From NCBI RefSeq assembly GCF_009909185.1, contig NZ_JAAAMV010000007.1:186001-250000 (forward strand): DNA of 64,000 nt. The letters are read 5' to 3'. Every line of letters starts with the position of its first letter. Within the stretch, counting starts at the first letter, position 1. Source of the stretch: Paenibacillus glycinis. Its GTDB lineage: Bacteria; Bacillota; Bacilli; Paenibacillales; Paenibacillaceae. The translations under genes and the position numbers were made by a program. The notes beneath the pieces are model-generated. The model was not told where the DNA came from and did no database searches. It saw only the letters and a list, made by a program, of their open reading frames with translations. This document shows, in pieces, positions 45,940 to 53,771 of the stretch.

Positions 45940-47160
45940 CTACATTCGCGCTGCTTGGACCCCCAGAAAATCGCGCATCGCCGAGTCCCCGCACAATTCG
46001 ATCGCCCGCCCATAGGCTGCTTTGGACTCCTCGAATCGCTGCATGACCTTGAACAGGTGGGCAGCAAGCGCCCAATAGGGCTGATAGTTCTTGACCGCCT
46101 CGGCCGGAATGGCTTCGAGCAATGCGAGTCCGCTCGCGGCATCGACCGCCTCGGCAACGGCGGCGGCTTGACCGACGCGCACGCCGATCGTCGGCGCAAA
46201 TCGCACGAGTCCCGCATACAGGATAACGATGCTTTCCCATTCCGTACGGCCAGTCAGTAACCGTTGGGCGTGTACCGACTGGATCGCGGCTTCGAGCTGG
46301 AAGCGTCCGATTCGCCGAGCTTGCGCGGCGCGGTTCAAGCACCGCTCCGCTTCTTCGATGGTAGCGACGGACCAGTGCCCGACATCCTGCTCGGAAAGCG
46401 GAATGTAGGTTCCATCGGGAGCGCGCCGCGCATCGTGGCGGGCTTCGCAATGCAGCATAAGCGCCAACAGTCCGTGTACTTCCGGTTCGTTAGGCATCAG
46501 CTTCGCAAGCAGCCGGCCCAAATAAATCGCCTCCGACGCCAAGCCCTTTCGGCGCGAATCGGCCCCCTTCACGTCGTCCCAGCCGCTTCCGTAGGCGGCG
46601 TATATGGCTTCCAATACGGCATCGAGCCGCTGCGGAAGGTCGCTGGCCTCGGGCAGCTCGAAGGCGATGCGGGCATCGCGAATTTTCGATTTTGCCCGGG
46701 TGAGCCGCTGACCCATCGTAGAAGGCTGCACGACAAATGCGGCGGCGATGCGCGAAGCGTCCAGTCCCAGCACGGTCTGAAGCATGAGCGGCGTTCGCGC
46801 CGCCCGATCGATGGCCGGATGCGCGCAGATGAACAGCAGCTTGAGCCTTTCGTCCGGAAACGCGATCTCGGAGTACGCCAGCTCTTCCGCTTCCGACATC
46901 GCGATCAGGTCCGGTATGGCTTTGGCTTGAATTCTCGCATGACGGACGCCATCGATCAGCCGTCGCCGCGCCGCGGTCAGCAGCCATGCCTCCGGTTTGT
47001 CCGGCACGCCAGTTCGCGGCCAGGTCTCAAGCGCGGCCAGGAAAGCATCCGAGAGCGCGTCCTCTGCCGCGGCCACGTCGCGCGAACGCGCCGCCATATA
47101 GGCGACCAAGCGGGAATACGAGTCGCGCGCCGCTAGTTCGACGGCAAGCTGCGCCTTCAT
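45940..47160 (-). CDS. ECF-type RNA polymerase sigma factor with TPR-like C-terminal domain (ECF42 type)
   Basis: This 406-residue protein has region 2 (YSRLVAYMAARSRDVAAAEDALSDAFLAALETWP) and region 4 (MLQTVLGLDASRIAAAFVVQPSTMGQRLTRAK). An additional helical-repeat domain of about 200 residues follows, as in ECF42 sigma factors. That extension is thought to replace an anti-sigma factor in controlling activity. ECF42 genes usually sit next to a DGPF (YCII-like) protein, and none is present here. Its ATG overlaps the stop of a short ORF (ATGA at 47157-47160), so translation may be coupled. Target promoters are unknown. Confidence 0.9.
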   Translation of the reverse strand: MKAQLAVELAARDSYSRLVAYMAARSRDVAAAEDALSDAFLAALETWPRTGVPDKPEAWLLTAARRRLIDGVRHARIQAKAIPDLIAMSEAEELAYSEIAFPDERLKLLFICAHPAIDRAARTPLMLQTVLGLDASRIAAAFVVQPSTMGQRLTRAKSKIRDARIAFELPEASDLPQRLDAVLEAIYAAYGSGWDDVKGADSRRKGLASEAIYLGRLLAKLMPNEPEVHGLLALMLHCEARHDARRAPDGTYIPLSEQDVGHWSVATIEEAERCLNRAAQARRIGRFQLEAAIQSVHAQRLLTGRTEWESIVILYAGLVRFAPTIGVRVGQAAAVAEAVDAASGLALLEAIPAEAVKNYQPYWALAAHLFKVMQRFEESKAAYGRAIELCGDSAMRDFLGVQAARM

Positions 47161-47231
47161 AGCGGCTCCCCCGGATCGTATCGTGAATGGAATCCGGCCA
47201 GACGCCCATGAATCGAAAGCATGCTGTTCAT
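47157..47231 (-). CDS. 24-codon ORF translationally coupled to the sigma factor
   Basis: An ORF from the ATG at 47231 has GAGGAGAG about 9 bases upstream and encodes MNSMLSIHGRLAGFHSRYDP plus four residues. Its TGA stop overlaps the sigma factor ATG. The sigma gene has no Shine-Dalgarno of its own, so ribosomes ending here could restart on it. Whether the peptide has a function is unknown. Confidence 0.4.
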   Translation of the reverse strand: MNSMLSIHGRLAGFHSRYDPGEPL

Positions 47232-47272
47232 CACCTGACTCTCCTCGCAGGATAAGCGATCGTGTCCACGGC

Positions 47273-47548
47273 TTACCTGTATATATAATCGTTTTTCTTC
47301 TCCTTCAGCAGCCGATCGTATTCGCCCGCGACATAATCGGTCTGGAGTACCTTCAACGTTCTCGACTCCCCGTTCTCCCAATCTACGACGCCTTCTTCCT
47401 GCAACTCGTTCAGATGCGCGTAAACGGTGGCTCGCTCCCGCAGGCCGACAAAGTTGCGAATCTCGTCCACGGTCGGATACATGCCGCGCTTGGCGGTATA
47501 ATTTAAGATCGAACAGGCAATTTCCAGGCTTTTTTGTGATAAACTCAT
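47273..47548 (-). CDS. Small LexA-like winged-helix DNA-binding protein
   Basis: This 91-residue protein contains a LexA N-terminal-type winged helix (SILNYTAKRGMYPTVDEIRNFVGLRERATVYAHLNELQEEGVVDW) and lacks the S24 protease domain of LexA. GGAGGT lies 7 bases before the ATG at 47548. The ECF sigma factor and its leader ORF follow on the same strand, so it may regulate that unit. A short C-terminal tail (YDRLLKEKKNDYIYR) is basic and helical. Confidence 0.75.
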   Translation of the reverse strand: MSLSQKSLEIACSILNYTAKRGMYPTVDEIRNFVGLRERATVYAHLNELQEEGVVDWENGESRTLKVLQTDYVAGEYDRLLKEKKNDYIYR

Positions 47549-47673
47549 ACAAGCACCTCCGTAGAGAAAAGAACACCTGTTCCCATTTTAATGCGAAGGC
47601 ATATGCAAATCAAGTCTTGACTATCCTGTTTAATGCCTGTAAATGTTGTCAACCATCATTCCCGGAGGTACCT

Positions 47674-47877
47674 ATGCCAAAATTGCGGCCTTTACTCACG
47701 CATGCCGATTTCGAAAGAATGCGTATTTTCACAAGAGCCATATCGGTTTGGAAGCAAGGCGAGCTCATCGATTCCGCGATGATCATCCAGTCGCACGACG
47801 AGGATACCGTGATCTCCGCCAAGAACGAGCGTTACGAGAAATCCGCTCATCAGTTCTTCTATGGTTCTCATCTATAG
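47674..47877 (+). CDS. Small hypothetical protein
   Basis: This 67-residue protein starts at the ATG at 47674 with a strong GGAGGT site. The sequence (MPKLRPLLTHADFERMRIFT, then VWKQGELIDSAMIIQSHDED) has a beta-rich middle slightly like YolD-type small proteins, which is too weak to name. It lies alone on the plus strand, divergent from the LexA-like gene. Function unknown. Confidence 0.55.
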   Translation: MPKLRPLLTHADFERMRIFTRAISVWKQGELIDSAMIIQSHDEDTVISAKNERYEKSAHQFFYGSHL

Positions 47878-47955
47878 CGGTCGGCCGGCGGGAAGGAGAA
47901 CCGCGCTTTCAAAGCTTTTCCGTTCCTGCATGTCCGGTTGCATAGGGGGAGCTAT

Positions 47956-49158
47956 TTAGCTGCGAGCGGTGTTGCCGAACTCTAAGATCTCGTTCGCCGC
48001 CTGCCGATACCCGCCCGATCTCCGAAAGGATTCCCCGATCGCGGCCGCGGCGTTCTTGTAAGCGGCATCGCTCAATACCAGCTCCGCGGCTTCGCGCAGC
48101 TGCCGGGCAGTCAAGCCCTCCATTTGCAAGCGCATGCCCGCTCCCGTCTTGGCGACCTGCGCGGCAACGATCGGCTGGTCCGCGCCTTGCGGGATCACGA
48201 TCAGCGGGACCCCGTAATAGAGTCCTTCGTGGGCGCTGTTCATGCCGCCGTGCGTAAGGAATAATTTCGCGGCTTGCAGCACATCCGGCTGCGGCACGTA
48301 ATTGGACACGATGAAATTGCCGGGTATCTCCCCCAAATCCGCGATCGCGGTTCGCTCCCCGACCGACATGACGACCGTATGCTCCGTGTTCCCGAATGCC
48401 TCGAAGCAGCGTTGATAGAATTCGACGGCCTGGTTGAACACCGTCCCCAATGAAACGTAAATCGGCGATTTCCCCTCGATAGCGCTTAAGTCGAAGCCGG
48501 CTTGCGCGAATCGCGAAGAGATGGACGGCCCGACGAATTTGTACGTGCGGCCGAACGCATCCCCGCCGGGTTGAAACTCCCTTGTCGTATACACGATCGT
48601 AAGCGGCGCGGGATTGCAAAACGCTTCGTACGGAGAGCGGATGTCCGCGCCGTATTTTTCCTTCGCCATGGCCGTCAGGCTGTCGTAGCGCTCTTGGATC
48701 GGTGTCGCGATATCCGCGGGAACCGTCGCAAAGGACGCCTGCATCAGCCGGTCGAACGATGCTTCGGTCTGCGCGAACGACGTACATGAGCTGATGGACG
48801 GAAGCTCAAGCAGCCGAGCAAGCATACGACCGCAGCCGAACATGGAATCATGGATGACGTAATCGAAACGCTCGCCTTCGATCTGTTCAAGCACGCTCGG
48901 GATAATGACATCCGCCGTGAGCAGCAAGCCGTTGATTCTTTCGAGCAGGTACGATCTGCCGCCCGAGACGAAGGCTTGGATGAACCGCTGCCCGTCGAAT
49001 GTCCGTACCGCGGCTCCCGCCTTCTCCATGCGCGCCCGATAAGCTTCCGCGCAGAAGTACACGACCTCCTCGCCGCGGGAAACAAGCTCCCGCACCACGC
49101 CGATCGTGGGGTTGATATGTCCTTCGGATCCGCCGTTGATAAATAACGCGCGCGCCAA
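47956..49158 (-). CDS. MGT-family UDP-glycosyltransferase (macrolide glycosyltransferase-like)
   Basis: This 400-residue GT-B enzyme of family GT1 uses a nucleotide sugar to glycosylate small molecules in the cytoplasm. It has the N-terminal acceptor-domain motif NGGSEGHINPTIGVVRELVSRG. The donor-binding motif in the C-terminal half is FIVSNYVPQPDVLQAAKLFLTHGGMNSAHEGLYYGVPLIVIPQGADQP. The best start is TTG at 49158 (MARALFINGG), with AAGGAG 8 bases upstream; two GTG codons further up sit on the Shine-Dalgarno. Relatives inactivate macrolides or modify flavonoids. The context with rph and the ABC exporter favours detoxification, an inference. Confidence 0.92.
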   Translation of the reverse strand: MARALFINGGSEGHINPTIGVVRELVSRGEEVVYFCAEAYRARMEKAGAAVRTFDGQRFIQAFVSGGRSYLLERINGLLLTADVIIPSVLEQIEGERFDYVIHDSMFGCGRMLARLLELPSISSCTSFAQTEASFDRLMQASFATVPADIATPIQERYDSLTAMAKEKYGADIRSPYEAFCNPAPLTIVYTTREFQPGGDAFGRTYKFVGPSISSRFAQAGFDLSAIEGKSPIYVSLGTVFNQAVEFYQRCFEAFGNTEHTVVMSVGERTAIADLGEIPGNFIVSNYVPQPDVLQAAKLFLTHGGMNSAHEGLYYGVPLIVIPQGADQPIVAAQVAKTGAGMRLQMEGLTARQLREAAELVLSDAAYKNAAAAIGESFRRSGGYRQAANEILEFGNTARS

Positions 49159-49205
49159 TTCCACCACTCCTTCGGTCGACTATTCTCTCCGTATCCCTCG
49201 ATTCC

Positions 49206-49233
49206 ACTATACTACCCGATGCGCGAATTGCAA
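49206..49233 (-). promoter_or_regulatory. Promoter of the glycosyltransferase gene
   Basis: On the minus strand TTGCAA (49233-49228) and TATAGT (49211-49206) are spaced by 16 bases, about 50 bases before the start codon and immediately after the preceding terminator. Confidence 0.55.
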
Positions 49234-49267
49234 AAAAAAGAGACCCGCAGCAACGGGCTGCGGGTCT
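49231..49267 (-). terminator. Intrinsic terminator after the phosphotransferase gene
   Basis: AGACCCGCAG (49241-49250) and CTGCGGGTCT (49258-49267) form a perfect 10-bp stem. On the minus strand CTTTTTTTTG follows. It ends the GNAT-phosphotransferase transcript. Confidence 0.88.
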
Positions 49268-49370
49268 AAAGTGTATATTTTAAAGGGGGTCGAGTTCTAT
49301 TATAGGCGTCCTTCATTAAAATGAGATGAAAATTGGATTTCAATCCTGTTACATTTCGCGAACGCAACGG

Positions 49371-50168
49371 TCACCTGCCCAAGCGCGATCGCAATTGAAG
49401 CAATGTCTCGCATTGATCCTCGCCCCTCAGCTCGCTCAGCCGGGCTGCTAATGTAGGCACAAACCAATCTTCGAGATCGCTTCGGTCCATGGCCGACCGT
49501 TTCGCGTATTCGGCTATATAGGCTTCGCCGAAGAGCTCCCGATATTCCCGCTTTCTTAACCACGCGGGAGCATTCGAAGGCAGCGCATGCGCGTTAATCA
49601 GCATAAAGGTTCGGGCAACGTCCGCGTACGGATTTCCGACCAACGCGTTCAACCAATCGATCATTACGGGCCCATCGGGGGAAAGAATGATATTTCCGGG
49701 ATGAAAATCATAATGGCATAACGCGCTTCCGTCAGGCAAGGCTTCAAGGCTCTCGATGGATTGCGACTTCTCTTGATCCGTGATTACCTCGGTCATCTGA
49801 ATAGCCTTCGACAGCTCGGTCTTTAAATTGGCGGCGATGTCGATCTTAACCCGATGCAGCTCATCGTGAAGTCGCGCCATCAGCTTGGCGTGGCGAGACA
49901 CGGATAATGTCGTCGGCATGATAGAGGCAAGCATCGTCGGCCCTTCGACCTTCTCGTAGATCAGACACGATTTCCCTTCGTATTGGATCATGCCGGAAAA
50001 GCGGGGCGTTCTAAGACCGCGGGCATTAATCATCTCCGCATTGCGGGCTTCCTTCGCCGCTTCATGAAAGCCGCCGATCGGATCATGCAAAATCTTGATC
50101 GCCTCGGTGATGCCCCATTCATAGACGCTCGCGGTATTGCCCGCGCCAAGGAGTCGACCGATTTTCAT
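49371..50168 (-). CDS. APH-fold small-molecule phosphotransferase
   Basis: This 265-residue aminoglycoside phosphotransferase/choline-kinase-fold protein has a Gly-rich loop (GRLLGAGNTASVYEW) and the Lys of the N-lobe in EAIKILHDP. The catalytic loop CHYDFHPGNIIL contains the HxDxxxxN pattern and the metal-binding Asp is in VMIDWLNALVGNPYADVAR. It phosphorylates an unknown small molecule using ATP. AAGGAA is upstream of the ATG at 50168. It follows the GNAT gene by 52 bases on the same strand. Aminoglycoside or macrolide resistance is possible, but many homologues have housekeeping roles. Confidence 0.88.
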   Translation of the reverse strand: MKIGRLLGAGNTASVYEWGITEAIKILHDPIGGFHEAAKEARNAEMINARGLRTPRFSGMIQYEGKSCLIYEKVEGPTMLASIMPTTLSVSRHAKLMARLHDELHRVKIDIAANLKTELSKAIQMTEVITDQEKSQSIESLEALPDGSALCHYDFHPGNIILSPDGPVMIDWLNALVGNPYADVARTFMLINAHALPSNAPAWLRKREYRELFGEAYIAEYAKRSAMDRSDLEDWFVPTLAARLSELRGEDQCETLLQLRSRLGR

Positions 50169-50220
50169 ACCTCGTTCCTTTCGCAACGTTTCTCGCTTTC
50201 GCCTCTTCCGGCATCCGTTC

Positions 50221-51045
50221 TCATTCGCATGGGTACCTGTAGTAATCCTGCGCATGCACCGCTCGAAATCCGACCGATTCGTAAAGCCCAAGCGCATGGT
50301 CGTTTTTCGTTTCGACCTCCAGGTGCACCGAGTATCCCGCCGCGCTTTGCTCTTTAATGACCCGGCGCAGCACCTTCCTGCCTATCCCTTTGCCTTGATG
50401 CGCCGGCAAGATCGCAAAGCCGTAAATCCACGCTTGCCCCGCTTCCCGGCTCACCCGAATTTTCCCGACCGTTTCTCCGTTCGCGTCGATCATGAGCATA
50501 TCCGTGTTCGTGGCGAAGTCCCTGCTCTCCACCGATCTGGCGTCTTCCTCGTTCACGCCGAACGCCGCAACCGTTAAGCGCACGCGCATCTCGTAATCGG
50601 CTGCCGTCGCCTGCCGCAGGACGATATCGTCCGCTGCTTCGAGGGGCTGTTCCCGCCAAACCATTTGATGCTCCGAAAATGCATACTCGGCGCCTTGTTT
50701 ACGCAGGAACGCTTTTGCCGGCTCCGAGCCCGCGGGCGCATTCAACAAGATATTCCGGTACCCGTATTGGATAGCCTTGTCCATGCCTTGCCGGAATAAC
50801 CGCTGAAAATGCCCCTTGCGTCGTTCGCCCGGCTTCACCATGCCGCATGCTTCGACGGTGGAACCGAACGGATACAGGCCCAGAAAAGCGATAAGCTCGC
50901 CATTCTCTTCCTGCAGAAAATCGAGCTGCTCGTCGGAGCCGCGTTGCCTCAGCATTTCCCAGTTAAGCTTCAGTTGTATTCCGTCGTGGTCTTCGCACGC
51001 GCGCTGCAATCGTTCGATCGCCAGCAATTGTTGGCTCGTTAGCAT
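50221..51045 (-). CDS. Tandem GNAT N-acetyltransferase
   Basis: The ATG at 51045 has AAAGGAG 6 bases upstream, giving 274 residues. Two GNAT-like halves are visible: the N-terminal one around FLQEENGELIAFLGLYPFGSTVEACGMVKPGERRKGHFQRLF, and the better C-terminal one with AWIYGFAILPAHQGKGIGRKVLRRVIK (acetyl-CoA loop QGKGIG) and LGLYESVGFRAV. Such proteins transfer an acetyl group to amines. The substrate is unknown. The gene leads the two-gene unit ending at 49231. Confidence 0.9.
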   Translation of the reverse strand: MLTSQQLLAIERLQRACEDHDGIQLKLNWEMLRQRGSDEQLDFLQEENGELIAFLGLYPFGSTVEACGMVKPGERRKGHFQRLFRQGMDKAIQYGYRNILLNAPAGSEPAKAFLRKQGAEYAFSEHQMVWREQPLEAADDIVLRQATAADYEMRVRLTVAAFGVNEEDARSVESRDFATNTDMLMIDANGETVGKIRVSREAGQAWIYGFAILPAHQGKGIGRKVLRRVIKEQSAAGYSVHLEVETKNDHALGLYESVGFRAVHAQDYYRYPCE

Positions 51046-51164
51046 GTATTCTCCTTTGGCTGTCCGCATCCGATAGACTCGGACATCGTAATAATTCGGA
51101 TCTTCCGCCTTCCTCGGGAGATTCGTCCTCCTAGAAACAGGAAGGACGCTCCGCCATTTTACTG

Positions 51165-51199
51165 TAACAGAAAAGGAGCCGTCGCGCGATCGGCTCCTT
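51165..51199 (-). terminator. Intrinsic terminator of the RsfA gene
   Basis: AAGGAGCCG (51173-51181) pairs with CGGCTCCTT (51191-51199). On the minus strand TTTTCTGTT follows. It is 76 bases beyond the RsfA stop. Confidence 0.75.
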
Positions 51200-51274
51200 C
51201 ATTGCTCCTATGCGAACACAAATCAAAAATCCCCGAATCCGAAAGAGAGGACGAGCTTACGCCGGCTTCGGGAG

Positions 51275-51751
51275 TCAAGCGTCCGCCTTCAAGGCTTTCC
51301 GCTTCGCGCCGGGCAGCGTTTCGGAGAAATCGATGCTTTCCCTGGCTCTTTGCAGCACGTGCGTGAGCTTGGCGATCTCGCCGTCGCGCTTGTCTACCTG
51401 CACCTTCAATTCTTTGTTTTCCGCTACGAGCTGCTCGATCAGCTGCGTGACTTGCGCGACCACGTCCTGCGACTGCGCCGGCGAGCTGCGCTTTTCGCGG
51501 ACCTCGCGATGAGGTTTAAGCCCTTTGATCTCGGCTTTTTTCTCTTTGACCCTTTTCAATTGCTCGCTAAAGTTCTTGCGCACCTCTTTATTCCATCTGA
51601 ACCCGCATGCCGCGGGCGTGCGCTGCAATATGAGGGCGGCTGCCTGAAATCCTTCCAGCTGCGTCCCGTTATTCTCCATATGCGTGAGTATCGTTTGACC
51701 GAGCAGCAGATCCTGTTGTTCCGTCCATTGGCTTTCTTGGTTTCTAGTCAT
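51275..51751 (-). CDS. rsfA: RsfA-family prespore-specific transcriptional regulator
   Basis: This 158-residue protein has a Myb/SANT-like N-terminal DNA-binding domain (QWTEQQDLLLGQTILTHMENNGTQLEGFQAAALILQRTPAACGFRWNKEVRK). A coiled-coil C-terminus follows, with the leucine/valine heptads VTQLIEQLVAENKELKVQVDKRDGEIAKL, which probably dimerises. This layout is that of RsfA, a regulator of forespore gene expression under sigma-F and sigma-G. AGGTGAG precedes the ATG at 51751. Together with the gerA operon it marks the organism as a spore former. Confidence 0.9.
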   Translation of the reverse strand: MTRNQESQWTEQQDLLLGQTILTHMENNGTQLEGFQAAALILQRTPAACGFRWNKEVRKNFSEQLKRVKEKKAEIKGLKPHREVREKRSSPAQSQDVVAQVTQLIEQLVAENKELKVQVDKRDGEIAKLTHVLQRARESIDFSETLPGAKRKALKADA

Positions 51752-52117
51752 GAGTCTCACCTGCCTTCTAATTAAAAGTCTTAGCCAATCTGATTTCATA
51801 TATACTTCCGCCAGGCAATGAATATGCGAAAGAGATTCCAAGGCCGTAAAGAGGGATAAGCGGCGCGGCCGCCGCGATGCATAGGGCGGACCGGCCGCGG
51901 CGCGCGCCCGCTCCGATAGGGAACTAGACAGCCGGGAAGACCTCTCAAAAAAACAAACGAAATCATAACTTTACGGCATCGCCCCTTCTCGTCCGGTTCA
52001 CTAAGATTAAGAGGCAATGGTCATCTTCCGCATCGGAAGAGAACGAAGTCCTATCCGGCCGTTCGGCGCTTTCCCGCGATCGGACCGCCGGCATCCAGCA
52101 TAGGAGGGATGCACGAA
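51752..52117. other. Gene-free region between rsfA and the dehydratase gene
   Basis: No gene is supported. At 51864-51899 CGCGGCCG/CGGCCGCG, extended inward by CCGC/GCGG, makes a very GC-rich hairpin of about 12 pairs with no T-run. The stretch 51945-51975 is AT-rich and may hold the dehydratase promoter. A forespore promoter for rsfA was sought near 51780-51835 but none is convincing. Confidence 0.4.
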
Positions 52118-53506
52118 ATGACGAACAAGCAAGCCTACGAAGACGCGCTTGCCCGCGTAAATACGCATTCGGCCCCGACGGAGCTCCGCATCACCGATAT
52201 CCGCTTCACCGACATCGTCGGCGCGCCGTTCCACAGCAGCCTGATCAAGGTCTGCACCAACCAAGGGCTCGTCGGCTTCGGCGAAGTCCGAGACGGAGCG
52301 GACAAGGTTTACGCGCAAATCGCCAAGAGCCGGCTGCTGGGCGAGAACCCCTGCCACATCGACAAGCTGTTTCGCCGGATCAAGCAATTCGGCGGCCATG
52401 CCCGTCAAGGGGGCGGCGTAAGCGGACTCGAGATCGCGCTGTGGGATCTCGCCGGCAAAGCCTACGGCGTGCCCGTCTATCAGATGCTGGGCGGCCGGTT
52501 CCGCGACAAAATCCGCATGTACTGCGATACGGACGTCGTCGACAAGGCGACCGGCACGGCGATGGGCGAAGCGCTGAAGAAACGGATGGACGACGGCTTC
52601 ACGTTCCTCAAGATGGATCTCGGCATCGGGCAGCTGATCCATCTCCCCGGGACTCTGAGCGCGCCGCTCGGCTTCCTCGAAGAGATGCGGGAGAAATCCA
52701 GGAACCGGTACAACCAGAACTTCGACGGCATGACGGCCGAGCAGATCCGGGACATCGCCAACCGCCATTACGACATCTACAATATCCCGCATCCGTTCAC
52801 GGGCATCCACGTCACGGAGACGGGCCTCGATATGCTCGAGCAATACGTGGCGGACGTTCGCGCGGTGATCGGCTACCAGGTGCCGCTCGCCATCGATCAT
52901 TTCGGCCACATCGGACTCGAGGATTGCATCAAGCTCGGCCGCCGCATCGATAAATTCAACCTGGCTTGGATGGAAGACATGATTCCTTGGCAGTACACGG
53001 AGCAATATGCGAGATTGGCGCGCGCGGTAACGACGCCGGTCTGCACCGGCGAAGATATCTACCTGAAGGAAAATTTCCGGCCGCTGCTCGAGGCCGGCGG
53101 CGTCTCCGTCATCCATCCCGACGTGCTGACGGCGGGCGGCATCCTGGAGACGAAGAAGATCGGCGATATGGCGCAGGATCACGGCGTCGCGATGGCCATC
53201 CACATGGCGGAGAGCCCGATCGCCTGCCTGGCGGCCGCCCATGTGGCCGCCGCCACGGAGAACTTCCTCGCGCTCGAGTACCACTCCTGCGAGGTCGAGT
53301 GGTGGGACGACATCGTCATCGGCGCCAAGCTGCCGAAGAAGCTCGTGCAGAACGGCTTCATCGCGATGACGGACGCGCCCGGCCTCGGGATCGACGACCT
53401 GAACGACGAGTTGCTCGCGCAGCATCTGCACCCGGATATGCCGGAGCTGTGGGCGCCGACGGAGCAGTGGAACAAGCATTATTCCAATGACCGGCTCTGG
53501 AGCTGA
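52118..53506 (+). CDS. Enolase-superfamily (mandelate racemase/muconate lactonizing) sugar-acid dehydratase
   Basis: The ATG at 52118 is 9 bases after GGAGGG, better than the ATG at 52109; the product is 462 residues. The N-terminal capping domain is followed by a barrel with Lys in FLKMDLG, metal ligands in LAIDHFGH, AWMEDMIP and CTGEDIY, and the catalytic His in AMAIHMAESP. A DxHE-like arrangement suits dehydration of aldonic or uronic acids to 2-keto-3-deoxy acids. The long insert at about 180-235 resembles uncharacterised subgroups. It opens a sugar-acid island that also holds mannonate dehydratase. The exact substrate is uncertain. Confidence 0.88.
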   Translation: MTNKQAYEDALARVNTHSAPTELRITDIRFTDIVGAPFHSSLIKVCTNQGLVGFGEVRDGADKVYAQIAKSRLLGENPCHIDKLFRRIKQFGGHARQGGGVSGLEIALWDLAGKAYGVPVYQMLGGRFRDKIRMYCDTDVVDKATGTAMGEALKKRMDDGFTFLKMDLGIGQLIHLPGTLSAPLGFLEEMREKSRNRYNQNFDGMTAEQIRDIANRHYDIYNIPHPFTGIHVTETGLDMLEQYVADVRAVIGYQVPLAIDHFGHIGLEDCIKLGRRIDKFNLAWMEDMIPWQYTEQYARLARAVTTPVCTGEDIYLKENFRPLLEAGGVSVIHPDVLTAGGILETKKIGDMAQDHGVAMAIHMAESPIACLAAAHVAAATENFLALEYHSCEVEWWDDIVIGAKLPKKLVQNGFIAMTDAPGLGIDDLNDELLAQHLHPDMPELWAPTEQWNKHYSNDRLWS

Positions 53507-53537
53507 GGCGGGCGCTGACCGGTAACTCCGGCGCGGC

Positions 53538-53578
53538 GCGAAAACCCCTTCGGTCCATGGACCGAAGGGGGTTTTCGC
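53538..53578 (+). terminator. Terminator of the dehydratase gene (first)
   Basis: GCGAAAACCCCTTCGGTCC (53538-53556) pairs with its complement at 53559-53578 with one bulged G. It sits 31 bases after the stop. The T-run is inside the stem. Confidence 0.7.
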
Positions 53579-53597
53579 CGTAGGCGTCTCGATAGAT

Positions 53598-53636
53598 GGC
53601 CCGGCTGTCAGCCGACAGCTGGGCCGGTTTTCTTTA
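53598..53636 (+). terminator. Terminator of the dehydratase gene (second)
   Basis: GGCCCGGCTGTC (53598-53609) pairs with GACAGCTGGGCC (53614-53625) through one G-T pair and is followed by GGTTTTCTTT. It is the second of two terminators in tandem for the dehydratase transcript. Confidence 0.75.
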
Positions 53637-53720
53637 CTTGACCATGGCTGGCTGCCGCCGGCCTTGCGGCGGCGATCTGCCGGGTCTCCGCCCTTGCGGC
53701 CAAACCCACCAGCATACGCA

Positions 53721-53762
53721 CAACAAAAACCGTCCCTTCAGCCAACTTGACTGAAGGGACGG
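53721..53762 (-). terminator. Intrinsic terminator of the transporter-mannonate dehydratase operon
   Basis: CCGTCCCTTCAG (53730-53741) and CTGAAGGGACGG (53751-53762) form a perfect 12-bp stem. On the minus strand TTTTTGTTG follows. It lies 10 bases after the mannonate dehydratase stop. Confidence 0.88.
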
Positions 53763-53771
53763 CCCGCTTCC

